From Tangfeifania diversioriginum (GTDB lineage Bacteria; Bacteroidota; Bacteroidia; Bacteroidales; Prolixibacteraceae), in NCBI GenBank assembly GCA_945873105.1, contig CAMCBW010000018.1, positions 1-64,000 of the forward strand: a stretch of DNA of 64,000 nucleotides. The letters are read 5' to 3'. Shown here in pieces: positions 50,817-58,353 of the stretch (its first letter is position 1; every line of letters starts with the position of its first letter). A program made the position numbers and the translations under genes. The notes under the pieces are model-generated. The model searched no databases. It saw nothing but the letters and a program-made list of their open reading frames with translations, and had not been told where the DNA came from.

Positions 50817-50888
50817 TGCAGCAATGCGACATTTGACAATGGTAGAGCTGCCGGCCATGGAGACGCACCAGAACCGGCAGCTTTTTTG
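50817..50888 (+). ncRNA. Putative small RNA C (promoter plus hairpin terminator)
   Basis: TTG-N19-TAACTTTA (-7 at 50803-50810) is followed 35 bases later by AGCTGCCGG (50846), GAGACGCACCAGAA and CCGGCAGCTTTTTT. Predicted transcript about 70 nt. It is the closest relative of copy B in the loop and in the bases upstream of the hairpin. Confidence 0.5.
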
Positions 50889-50913
50889 ATCTAACAAAAA
50901 AAAACTCATTGGC

Positions 50914-52482
50914 TTATTTCTTGGCAACAGGCGCAACATATTTAGCGAACCCTGTGAACCGATAATAGACACTTACTTTTGAACTACCTCTTCTTGCAGG
51001 TTCCCAGTCTGGAATTTGAGCCAGAATTTTTTCATATGCTGCATTTACTTCAGGAATATCACACTGCTTAATTAAATGAGCATTTTTTACTTTCCCATCC
51101 CTATCTATAATGAAACTGTAGGTTAATTTATATTTCCCAATATTGGCCTTTATTTCAGGAGAATTGTTTAACTTGTTCATCATCCAATCACCCCATTTGC
51201 CTTGAGTAAACTTGGCACTCTCTGATACATCTCCCGCAAAAAAAACAATATCATCTGAATTGATAGTTGATTGGGTAACAAAATTAACGGATGCATCAGC
51301 CAATGCTTCCCGGACTTCATCGATACGGTTAAGAGAGATTGATTCATCAACCATAAGAAGAATCCATTTATTACTAGCCTTATTCCATTCCTGCCCCTTT
51401 GTTGCAATTTCTTGCAATGTGCATAGTTTGTTATCGATGTAATTGCCTTCCTTTTTGATTTCAATGATTTGATTTGTCAGCTCATTTTGTTTCGGAACAA
51501 TTACAGATGGTGCGGTAACCTTTCCCGGCAGATTAATCTTTTCGGGTACATTTTCGCCTCTTTTGCCGAACGCCATCAGCAACAGGGCAAGCAATGGAAG
51601 AAAGGTCGCCACCTTCCAACTTCCTGCTTTGTTGGTTTTTGATTTGTTCATCATGGTAATTCGTTTTTTAATTTGACAATGGTTGAAACTGTTGGCCAGT
51701 GCGAACCTTTCAGCCCCCACTCCCTTTTGAATGATTAACAATTGATATTGGGTTGCATCGATGCCATGGATGAGGGTGTAATCGTCGGCCTGGAACTCAT
51801 GGATCTCCTTCAGATCCTTGATCAACCAGTAAATAGCCGGATTGAACCAGTGAAAGATCCGGAATGTCTCGAGCAGCAGCAGGTCAAAAAAGTGGTACAG
51901 CCGGATGTGTGCCTGCTCGTGGGCCAGCAGCGTCTGGCGATGCTCTTCATAATCCCTTTGGGAGAGGATCACATACCGGCCAAAGGAGAAGGCGGCAATC
52001 TCCTTTTCGATGACCAGCAACCGGTAACCATCCATTTGAACAGTCTTCGCCCTCCTGAAAAGGGAAAAGAGGGTATACAGGCCACGCAACAATAACAGCA
52101 AGGTGAAGAGAAAACCTGCCAGGTAGAGGTATTGCAACAGTTGCTGCTTTGAAAACGTCCAATTTTGATCTGCAATGTCCGGTCTCGATTCCTGGGCGAC
52201 TGAAGCTTCTATGGATGTAAGATTTTCCAGATCGATAGCCGGAATCGCCCCTGTTTGCACTTCAACCGGTGCAAAAACCGGAAGCAGCTCCACCTGAACA
52301 GGAGATTGAATAGCTCCGGGCAGGTAAAGCAACGGAATAACCGCCGAGATGACCACAATCGAAAGCAACACCATCCTGTTAAGGGCGAAAAAACTCTCTT
52401 TGCGCATGACAGTCCGAAACAACAAATAGAGCAGACTAATGCAGATAGTCGACTTAATTAGGTAGGGCAGGAAGTTACTCAT
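50914..52482 (-). CDS. M56 family (BlaR1/MecR1-like) metallopeptidase with TonB-like C-terminus
   Basis: 522 residues. Three or four membrane helices flank a cytosolic zinc-protease domain with the motif LLAHEQAHIRLYHFFDLLL (HEQAH) and the later EFQADDYTL. A further helix (GSWKVATFLPLLALLLMAF) leads to a long periplasmic domain, whose last 75 residues (YKLTYSFIIDRDGKVKNAHLI, ILAQIPDWEPARR) look like the TonB C-terminal domain. BlaR1 relatives sense a signal outside and cleave BlaI inside. The penicillin-binding sensor of classical BlaR1 is absent, so the stimulus is not necessarily a beta-lactam. It overlaps blaI by eight bases. Confidence 0.88.
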   Translation of the reverse strand: MSNFLPYLIKSTICISLLYLLFRTVMRKESFFALNRMVLLSIVVISAVIPLLYLPGAIQSPVQVELLPVFAPVEVQTGAIPAIDLENLTSIEASVAQESRPDIADQNWTFSKQQLLQYLYLAGFLFTLLLLLRGLYTLFSLFRRAKTVQMDGYRLLVIEKEIAAFSFGRYVILSQRDYEEHRQTLLAHEQAHIRLYHFFDLLLLETFRIFHWFNPAIYWLIKDLKEIHEFQADDYTLIHGIDATQYQLLIIQKGVGAERFALANSFNHCQIKKRITMMNKSKTNKAGSWKVATFLPLLALLLMAFGKRGENVPEKINLPGKVTAPSVIVPKQNELTNQIIEIKKEGNYIDNKLCTLQEIATKGQEWNKASNKWILLMVDESISLNRIDEVREALADASVNFVTQSTINSDDIVFFAGDVSESAKFTQGKWGDWMMNKLNNSPEIKANIGKYKLTYSFIIDRDGKVKNAHLIKQCDIPEVNAAYEKILAQIPDWEPARRGSSKVSVYYRFTGFAKYVAPVAKK

Positions 52483-52849
52483 GGCCTTTGTCTTTGGAGG
52501 TTTTGGCTTGCTGGATCAGTTCCCTGATCTCTTCGATCGAGATATTCTCCTCCTCCACAAACATGGAAACCACGGAAGCATAGGATTGGTTGAAGTACTT
52601 TCCCACCATGTTTTGGATGGTGTGCTTGCTGAACTCCTCGCGGGAGATGACGGCCAGGTAGCGGTGGGTATTCCCGAACTGCTCGTGGCCCAGAAATCCC
52701 TTCTCTTCCAGTCCGCGGACAATGGTGGAGATGGTGTTGTAATGCGGTTTGGGTTCGGGCAATTCGTCGACGATCTCTTTGACGTAGGAGGGGCCTTTTT
52801 GCCAGAAGAGCTCCATGAGTTCTTCTTCGCGGTTGGTAAGATGCTTCAT
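52475..52849 (-). CDS. blaI: BlaI/MecI/CopY family repressor
   Basis: 124 residues from the Met at 52849 (MKHLTNREEELMELFWQKG). The winged helix follows: SYVKEIVDELPEPKPHYNTIST, IVRGLEEKGFLGHEQFGNTH. The C-terminal dimerisation helices include FVEEENISIEEIRELIQQ. Such repressors bind inverted repeats and are cleaved by the M56 protease encoded next. The three dyads at 53018-53076 are the obvious candidate operator. A repeat (52900-52970) separates the gene from that operator. Confidence 0.92.
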   Translation of the reverse strand: MKHLTNREEELMELFWQKGPSYVKEIVDELPEPKPHYNTISTIVRGLEEKGFLGHEQFGNTHRYLAVISREEFSKHTIQNMVGKYFNQSYASVVSMFVEEENISIEEIRELIQQAKTSKDKGHE

Positions 52850-52899
52850 TTGTCTTTCCGAATTTAGATATTTCACCAGGAGTAATTACCCACTAAAGG

Positions 52900-52970
52900 T
52901 CACGCAAAGGCCGCAAAGAAACGCAATAGTTAATGACTAAACTTTGCGCTTCCTTAAGGCCTTTGCGTGA
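52900..52970. repeat. CGCAAAG-type inverted repeat, copy 2
   Basis: TCACGCAAAGGCCGCAAAG (52900) pairs with GGCCTTTGCGTGA (52958) and TTTGCGC upstream of it. It lies in the leader between the blaI operator and start codon. Confidence 0.75.
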
Positions 52971-53010
52971 AAATAAGCAAGTAACATAAACGTGCAATTG
53001 TTATTTTCAA

Positions 53011-53076
53011 CAAGTATAACTAATTATTCTAGTTTATTAACTATGTTTTTTAGTTGTTAAACTAATATTTTTAGTT
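53011..53076 (-). promoter_or_regulatory. Triple BlaI-type operator with overlapping -7 element
   Basis: Three perfect dyads of the form AACTA-N7-TAGTT start at 53018, 53039 and 53060, each exactly 21 bases from the next, so all face the same side of the helix. At the blaI-proximal edge the minus strand reads TATACTTG (53011-53018), close to the TAnnTTTG element, overlapping the first dyad. Binding of a dimeric repressor would block transcription of blaI-M56. Nothing else in 52850-53354 but repeats. Confidence 0.75.
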
Positions 53077-53120
53077 TTTTAACAATTGTGCTTGAAAGTG
53101 ACCAAATTATTCAAAGAAAA

Positions 53121-53305
53121 TTCTCTTGAGATTGTATAAATCTGATTTGATTGATCCCGCTAGGGATCTTATATGGGTAGAAATCGACAAATGGTAATTA
53201 TCTCGTCCCGTACGGGACGAAATGGACTATTTTAACCTTTGCTTTCTACCCACATAAAATACCTACGGCATTTTGAATATGAAAATTTAACAGTTTCCCA
53301 GTAAA
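53121..53305. repeat. Nested inverted repeat of about 170 bp, copy 2
   Basis: Reverse complement of the copy at 5423-5595 with moderate drift. Shared parts: ATCCCGCTAGGGAT, ATGGGTAGAAA, TCTCGTCCCGTACGGGACGA, TTTGCTTTCTACCCACAT and AATTTAACAGT. It lies between the SRPBCC gene and the blaI operator. Confidence 0.8.
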
Positions 53306-53354
53306 ATTTTGTGGCAAGAAAACGAGGCCACTAAGACACTAAAACACAAAGATC

Positions 53355-53810
53355 TCAAGCTTTAAAATAATTCTCCAATGCCTTGTGCCGGTAGGCAAAA
53401 ATATCCTTCACCTTCTTGTGCACAAACAACTTCCCTGCTATCCAGCCAAATACTGATTTGCCGATGTCGTAGTGCAGCAGGTCCGTCATCAAAACTCCGC
53501 CTTCTACTTCCTTGAAATGGTGCTCGTGGTGCCAGATGTGGTAGGGTCCCTGCCGTTGCTCGTCCACAAAGAACTCCTTCTCCTGAATGTGGGTAATTTC
53601 AGTGACCCAGTGGAGGGGAATGTTCAGCATCGGTTTGATCCGGTAGGTAATCATCAACCCTTCGTACATTTTGTCGGGCAGCTCGGAGGTAATCTCAAAA
53701 ACCACATCCTCCGGCGTTACCTCGTTCAGGTTTTTGGGGGTGGCAAAGAACTCCCAGGCCTGGTCGAGGCTGATGGGGAGGAATTGCTCTTGTCTTAGTC
53801 TGTGTATCAT
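53355..53810 (-). CDS. SRPBCC family (START-like) protein
   Basis: 151 residues. The hydrophobic-cavity fold is indicated by FLPISLDQAWEFFATPKNLN, EVTPEDVVFEIT and GPYHIWHHEHHFKEVEGGVL, ending in the long helix FAYRHKALENYF. It belongs to the coenzyme-Q-binding/cyclase-dehydrase branch, cytosolic, with a probable hydrophobic ligand. It lies 29 bases downstream of the YoeB-like gene on the same strand. Confidence 0.85.
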   Translation of the reverse strand: MIHRLRQEQFLPISLDQAWEFFATPKNLNEVTPEDVVFEITSELPDKMYEGLMITYRIKPMLNIPLHWVTEITHIQEKEFFVDEQRQGPYHIWHHEHHFKEVEGGVLMTDLLHYDIGKSVFGWIAGKLFVHKKVKDIFAYRHKALENYFKA

Positions 53811-53839
53811 TGGTTATTACTCCGGCTTTGTGTTTGCAA

Positions 53840-54103
53840 CTATTTTTCGTAATGGTACCTGCAGCTGTAAATGAGCAGCTGATCCTCCCTGTACTGATAG
53901 ACCAGCCTGTGCTCCAGGTCGATCCTCCGGGACCAGAATCCAGCCAAATCATATCTTAGTGGTTCCGGTTTACCTATCCCCTCATAGGGAGTCCTTTGAA
54001 TGTCCCTGATCAATTCATTGATCTTCGCGACCATCTTTTTGTCCTCCTTTTGCCAGGATTGATACTCGTCCCATGCATTTTTTGAAAAGGTAATCCGCTT
54101 CAT
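53840..54103 (-). CDS. yoeB: YoeB/Txe family toxin
   Basis: 87 residues. Family motifs are FSKNAWDEYQSWQKEDKKMV, GIGKPEPLRYDLAGFWSRRI and the closing HRLVYQYREDQLLIYSCRYH with the catalytic His/Tyr end. YoeB cleaves mRNA at the ribosome. It overlaps the antitoxin gene by four bases, so translation is coupled. All typical catalytic residues appear to be present, and the toxin is probably active. Confidence 0.93.
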   Translation of the reverse strand: MKRITFSKNAWDEYQSWQKEDKKMVAKINELIRDIQRTPYEGIGKPEPLRYDLAGFWSRRIDLEHRLVYQYREDQLLIYSCRYHYEK

Positions 54104-54354
54104 CCTGGTATAGAATCAATTGAAACGGTATTGCCCTCTTTCATCTGACTAATTGATTCATACAGCCGGTCCGCATTTGCCTTGGAGCTCAGCAAATGAA
54201 CAGTTTCCATGATGGAGTTGTATTCATCCAGCGAAATCATCACCGTTCCTTTGCCCGTCTTTCTCTTGACAATCAGGGTCTCATTGTTGTCCTCTACATG
54301 GTCAAGGAATTTTTTCAATTGGGTCCGAAACTCTGAAAAATTGGCCGCAATCAT
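54100..54354 (-). CDS. yefM: YefM/Phd family antitoxin
   Basis: 84 residues from the Met at 54354 (MIAANFSEFRTQLKKFLDHV). The Phd/YefM fold follows, with TLIVKRKTGKGTVMISLDEYNSIMETVHL split over two strands and helices, and a disordered C-terminus that binds the toxin. An upstream in-frame ATG at 54387 lies inside the promoter and was rejected. It neutralises YoeB and represses its own promoter with it. Confidence 0.93.
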   Translation of the reverse strand: MIAANFSEFRTQLKKFLDHVEDNNETLIVKRKTGKGTVMISLDEYNSIMETVHLLSSKANADRLYESISQMKEGNTVSIDSIPG

Positions 54355-54384
54355 AATTGTCTTATTTATGTTATTAATTACGTA

Positions 54385-54415
54385 CAAATATAAGTACTTT
54401 TTGATGAGATGTCAA
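54385..54415 (-). promoter_or_regulatory. Promoter of yefM-yoeB
   Basis: On the minus strand: TTG (54413-54415), 20 bases, TATATTTG (54385-54392). This is an excellent match to the Bacteroidetes consensus. The -7 element sits inside GTAC-N8-GTAC, a possible site for the YefM-YoeB complex. Confidence 0.7.
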
Positions 54416-54469
54416 AATTAGGTGCTGCTAAAATACCGTTGAATAATTCTTTTCTTCACAATAATTCCG

Positions 54470-54477
54470 TAAATTTG
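54470..54477 (+). promoter_or_regulatory. -7 promoter element of the second TA module
   Basis: TAAATTTG, 15 bases upstream of the antitoxin start. There is no TTG at the expected -33 place. Confidence 0.45.
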
Positions 54478-54492
54478 TTAAAAACAGAGGCA

Positions 54493-54717
54493 ATGGATTT
54501 ACAAACAGAAAAACTGGAATTAGTCAGAATGGTTTTGGAAACAGATAATCCCAGCATCCTGGCAACAGTAAAAAAATTCCTGACAGAATCTAAAAAGGTA
54601 GATTATTGGGATAAATTACCCCAATATCAAAGGGATGAGATTCTAAAAGGTGTTGAGGAAGCAGGCAATGGCGAGACAGTGGATTATGAAAAAATAATCG
54701 CCAAACACAGGAAATGA
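54493..54717 (+). CDS. Antitoxin-like protein of a ParE/RelE module
   Basis: 74 residues from the Met at 54493 (MDLQTEKLELVRMVLETDNP); an upstream in-frame ATG at 54409 was rejected because it precedes the promoter element. It has two helices and the segment LPQYQRDEILKGVEEAGNGE, common in small antitoxins that pair with ParE-like toxins. It overlaps the toxin gene by four bases. Confidence 0.8.
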   Translation: MDLQTEKLELVRMVLETDNPSILATVKKFLTESKKVDYWDKLPQYQRDEILKGVEEAGNGETVDYEKIIAKHRK

Positions 54718-55016
54718 ACCGTAGGATACGCTTTTCAAAAAATGCATCGGCTAAATTAGAAAATCTCCTCGTTTACCTTGAAATAGAGTGGTCGATGAAA
54801 GTGAAGGAAAATTTCATCGTCAAATTGGACAGATCATTGCTGCAAATTCAAAATCACCCCGATAGTTTTCCTGCATCAGAGAAAATAAATGGTCTCAGAA
54901 AATGCGTTGTAACCAAACAAACCACCATCTTCTACAAATATTCTGATCAGGCAATCAATGTTGTTGCAATATTTGATAATCGTCAGGATCCCAATTCACA
55001 AATGTATCTCCTGTAA
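54714..55016 (+). CDS. ParE/RelE-like toxin
   Basis: 100 residues: IRFSKNASAKLENLLVYLEI, NFIVKLDRSLLQIQNHPDSF, GLRKCVVTKQTTIFYKYSDQ and VVAIFDNRQDP. The helix-hairpin followed by a beta-sheet with Arg/Lys and the DNRQDP end is the ParE/RelE superfamily. Target (gyrase or mRNA) cannot be decided by eye. Complete and probably active, in contrast to the truncated toxin at 4.7 kb. Confidence 0.9.
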   Translation: MNRRIRFSKNASAKLENLLVYLEIEWSMKVKENFIVKLDRSLLQIQNHPDSFPASEKINGLRKCVVTKQTTIFYKYSDQAINVVAIFDNRQDPNSQMYLL

Positions 55017-55064
55017 TCTGAAGGTATTTTTCTACCTTTAGCTCAAACTTTCAACCAAACGCTT

Positions 55065-56486
55065 ATGCCCCTGCTCGTTGTCGGGATCGGAATCATCCTG
55101 CTTTTGCTGCTGATCAGCAAATTCAAGATCAATGCCTTTATGGCCCTGCTGGTAACCTCCTTTGCGGTAGGGTTGCTGAGCCATATGAACCTGCTGGATA
55201 TCCTCGATTCCATCCTGAAAGGGATTGGCGATACCATGGGGAAAGTGCTGCTGATCCTGGCTTTTGGCGCCATGCTTGGGAAAATACTGGAAGAGAGTGG
55301 CGCCGCGCATACCATCTCCTTCAAGATGATCGACTGGATGGGGGTTAAAAATATCCAGTATGCCCTGCTGATCACTGGCTTCCTGGTAGGGTTGCCCATG
55401 ATGTACAACGCCAGCTTCCTGGTTTTGGTGCCGTTGATCTACACCTTCGCCAAAATCACCAAGATGCCGTTAATCTGGCTGGCATTGCCCCTCTGTTCGG
55501 CCCTCTCCGTGGCCCACTGCTTTCTCCCGCCCCACCCCGCGCCTACCTATGTCTCGTTTATCTACGGTGCCAATATCAACATGGTGCTGCTCTACGGACT
55601 GGTACCCATGGTGCCTGCCTGCCTGGTAGGCGGGGTATGGCTCTCGCGGTTCACCAAAGGGGTGAAAGCCGAAATGCCTGCCGACCTCTTCCAGGTAAAG
55701 GATTTTGAGAAGCATGATCTTCCCGGATTAGGCATCAGCATTCTCTGTGCAGTCACTCCCATCATCCTGATGTTGTTCGGGGCAGTGACCGACATTGTTT
55801 TTGGGCCACCTCCGGTGAAGGCCGAACTCACCAGGCTCGGGATAGAGAATATCTCCGGCTTTTACCACCAGCTTTTTGCCGGCAAGGGTTACAGCGAACA
55901 ATTGTCCGGTCTGTTCGCCGCACTGCTCACCTTCTTCAAATTTATCAGCGATGCCAACATGGCCTTGTTCATCGCTGTGGTGGTTGCCCTCTTCACCCTT
56001 GGACTGCGCAAGGGGCGGTCCATGGACGATGCCATGAACAGCGCCTCCAAATCGGTTGGGGCCGTCTCGATGATTGTGCTGATCATCGCCGGGGGTGGGG
56101 CCTTTTCGCAGGTATTGAAGGATGGTCAGGTGATCGAATACATCCGGTCGGTCTCCTCCTCCTTCCAGATGAATCCGCTAATTATGGCCTTCCTGATCGC
56201 ATCGATCTTCCGCCTGGCGGTCGGTTCGGCGACAGTCTCGACACTCACTACTGCCCCGATTATGCTGCCTATCATGCAGCAAACCGGCACCTCCCCGGAA
56301 TTGATGGTGCTGGCTACCGGCGCCGGCAGCGTGATGTGGTCACACTTCAACGACTCCGGTTTCTGGATGTTCAAGGAGTATTTCGGACTGAGCATCAAGC
56401 AGACCTTCCAAACCTGGACCGTGATGGAATCGACCATAGGGGTGGTGGGGATCCTGACGGTTTGGGGAATGGGGTGGTTATTATAG
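55065..56486 (+). CDS. GntP family gluconate/H+ symporter-like permease
   Basis: 473 residues with 12-14 membrane helices. GntP motifs: GDTMGKVLLILAFGAMLGKI, LVGLPMMYNASFLVLVPLIY, ALSVAHCFLPPHPAPTY and ATGAGSVMWSHFNDSGFWMF. These proteins import gluconate or related sugar acids. The next gene encodes an exported isomerase-like protein on the same strand, 101 bases on, so the two may serve the uptake and use of a sugar acid. Confidence 0.93.
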   Translation: MPLLVVGIGIILLLLLISKFKINAFMALLVTSFAVGLLSHMNLLDILDSILKGIGDTMGKVLLILAFGAMLGKILEESGAAHTISFKMIDWMGVKNIQYALLITGFLVGLPMMYNASFLVLVPLIYTFAKITKMPLIWLALPLCSALSVAHCFLPPHPAPTYVSFIYGANINMVLLYGLVPMVPACLVGGVWLSRFTKGVKAEMPADLFQVKDFEKHDLPGLGISILCAVTPIILMLFGAVTDIVFGPPPVKAELTRLGIENISGFYHQLFAGKGYSEQLSGLFAALLTFFKFISDANMALFIAVVVALFTLGLRKGRSMDDAMNSASKSVGAVSMIVLIIAGGGAFSQVLKDGQVIEYIRSVSSSFQMNPLIMAFLIASIFRLAVGSATVSTLTTAPIMLPIMQQTGTSPELMVLATGAGSVMWSHFNDSGFWMFKEYFGLSIKQTFQTWTVMESTIGVVGILTVWGMGWLL

Positions 56487-56587
56487 CTGGCCTATCCCTA
56501 CCGGGGAAACCTCTGCCTATGTATTTCCTTCTATTGATCTTAATGCCCTGAAGGGTAAAATATGATTCAAAAATAAAACAGCTGTTT

Positions 56588-57487
56588 ATGAAAAAGAATT
56601 TGTCCGTACTATCGAAAAGTCTTTTCCTGTTCCTGCTAGTCCTTGGTACCATTCAACTGAATGGCAAATCCATCAAGAATTTCCCCACCAGACTCAAGAC
56701 CAGTCTGAATGCTTACTCCTTCAACAAATCCCTAACCAGTGGGGCGATGAACCTGGATCAGTTGATCGAATTTTGCGCCACCCACCAGTTTGATGCAGTC
56801 GATCTGACGGGCTACTATTTTCCCGGTTACCCGGAGGTACCTTCGGACGAATATTTGTACCACATCAAACAGAAGGCCTTTGTGATGGGGGTCGAAATCA
56901 GCGGAACCGGGGTGCGCAACGACTTTACGGATCCCGATCCGGTGAAGTTGAAGGCGAGTATCGAGCTGGTCAAAAAATGGATCGTGGCGGCCGAAAAGAT
57001 GGGAGCTCCCGTCATCCGGGTCTTCACCGGGCCGGCAGACTTGAGGGGTTTGACACGCCCTGAAGCCGTCAACATCCTGGTAAGTGCTTTGAATGAATGT
57101 GTGGCTTACGGCAATGCCCATGGCGTAGTGGTGGCCATCCAAAACCACCACGACTTTGTGAAAACGGCTGCGGAGACGATCGAAATCCTCGATCGGGTCA
57201 ACTCTGAATGGTTTGGACTGATCCTCGATATTGGCAGTTTTCGTACAGATCCCTACCGGGAGATCGCCCAAATGATCCCCTACGCCGTGAACTGGCAGTT
57301 GAAAGAGAATCTATATGTAGCAGGGAAAGAGCAGAAAACCGACCTGGACCGGCTGATGAAAATCATCCGGGAATCGGGCTACCGTGGGTACCTTCCCATT
57401 GAAACATTGGGAGAAGGTGACCCAAAAGTCAAAGTCCCGCTCTTTTTAAAGGAGGTGAAGGATGCCTTGGGGAAGATTGGGCAGTGA
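56588..57487 (+). CDS. Secreted sugar phosphate isomerase/epimerase-like protein
   Basis: 299 residues with an N-terminal signal (SKSLFLFLLVLGTIQLNG). TIM-barrel motifs: LKTSLNAYSFNKSLTSGAMN, FDAVDLTGYYFPGYPEVP, APVIRVFTGPADLRG, VVVAIQNHHDFVKTAAETIE and WFGLILDIGSFRTDPY, with YLPIETLGEGDPKV at the end. His and Glu/Asp metal ligands are in the expected strands. The substrate is unknown; the upstream GntP gene hints at a sugar acid or its lactone. Confidence 0.85.
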   Translation: MKKNLSVLSKSLFLFLLVLGTIQLNGKSIKNFPTRLKTSLNAYSFNKSLTSGAMNLDQLIEFCATHQFDAVDLTGYYFPGYPEVPSDEYLYHIKQKAFVMGVEISGTGVRNDFTDPDPVKLKASIELVKKWIVAAEKMGAPVIRVFTGPADLRGLTRPEAVNILVSALNECVAYGNAHGVVVAIQNHHDFVKTAAETIEILDRVNSEWFGLILDIGSFRTDPYREIAQMIPYAVNWQLKENLYVAGKEQKTDLDRLMKIIRESGYRGYLPIETLGEGDPKVKVPLFLKEVKDALGKIGQ

Positions 57488-57503
57488 TTTCCGGATCCAG
57501 TAA

Positions 57504-57538
57504 AGGTCTCGCAAAGAACGCAGGGAAACGCAAAGAGG
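57504..57538. repeat. CGCAAAG-type repeat, single arm
   Basis: AAGGTCTCGCAAAGAACGC and AGGGAAACGCAAAG, one arm of the family found at 18052, 52900 and 60381. The partner arm is missing here. The rest of 57488-57727 shows nothing. Confidence 0.6.
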
Positions 57539-57727
57539 TGATTCTACATTTTCAGCATGGCGTATACATTTCAGATCACAATAGACTATTTATCTGCAGG
57601 CTGATTGAAGTATCAATTATTAAACTTTGTTAAATTTCACGGTGACACTTTTAACCTTTTGGACCAACCACAATCCAACAGGTAGTTTTAATAGAATTCC
57701 AAAAGCATAATTTAAAAAGTAAGAAAG

Positions 57728-58249
57728 ATGAAAACTAAAATTTTTATGATTGTATTGCTGATGAGTATTTCGGCCGTACTGGTCGCCCAGCCGCAGGGAG
57801 TGACCCCAAAGAAGGTGCAAAAACAGGGACAAGGAATGCAAAAAGGCATGCCAAGAGACCGGATGCAGCAGGGTATGCAGGCACTCAACCTGACCGATGC
57901 ACAAAAAGAGAGCTTCAAGAAGAACATGATGGCCACCCAGAAACAGTTGCAACCCCTCCGCAACGAACTTGGTGAAGCAGAAGCACGCCAACGTACGTTG
58001 AACAGTGCAGAAAAGCCTGATTTCGGAGCCATCAACAAGAACATCGACAAAGTCGCCGGCATCCGTGCAGAGATGGCCAAAGTCCAGGTCAAAAATCACC
58101 TCGACATGCGTGCCCAGTTGACAGATGAACAACGCATGAAATTCGACATGATGAAGCACAACAAAGGACCCAAAGGCCAAAAAGGGCCCAAAGGAGCGAA
58201 AGTGGGTAAAGGTCCCAGAGGTGACAGGGGTGTCAGGGGAATGAGGTAA
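57728..58249 (+). CDS. Spy/CpxP-like periplasmic protein with collagen-like tail
   Basis: 173 residues with a signal peptide (IFMIVLLMSISAVLVA-Q). The helical middle has the Spy/CpxP signature: MQALNLTDAQKESFKKNMMA with LTxxQ, and MRAQLTDEQRMKFDMM near the end of the domain. The last 25 residues are G-x-y triplets rich in Lys/Pro (KGPKGQKGPKGAKVGKGPRG). Spy-like proteins are envelope chaperones or metal sensors. The cationic collagen-like tail is unusual for the family. It ends at a strong hairpin. Confidence 0.85.
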   Translation: MKTKIFMIVLLMSISAVLVAQPQGVTPKKVQKQGQGMQKGMPRDRMQQGMQALNLTDAQKESFKKNMMATQKQLQPLRNELGEAEARQRTLNSAEKPDFGAINKNIDKVAGIRAEMAKVQVKNHLDMRAQLTDEQRMKFDMMKHNKGPKGQKGPKGAKVGKGPRGDRGVRGMR

Positions 58250-58292
58250 AAGAACTTTGCTTCAGACTTGCCCCAATTGGCGCAAAACACAG

Positions 58293-58332
58293 CAATCCCT
58301 CCCCAGCGTTGACAATGCTGAAGGAGGGATTG
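58293..58332. terminator. Bidirectional terminator between convergent genes
   Basis: CAATCCCTCC (58293) pairs perfectly with GGAGGGATTG (58323), with an inner CAGC/GCTG. TTGTTGTG follows on the plus strand. It separates the Spy-like gene from the minus-strand GAF gene. Confidence 0.75.
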
Positions 58333-58353
58333 TTGTGTTCAGAGCAGGATCTG

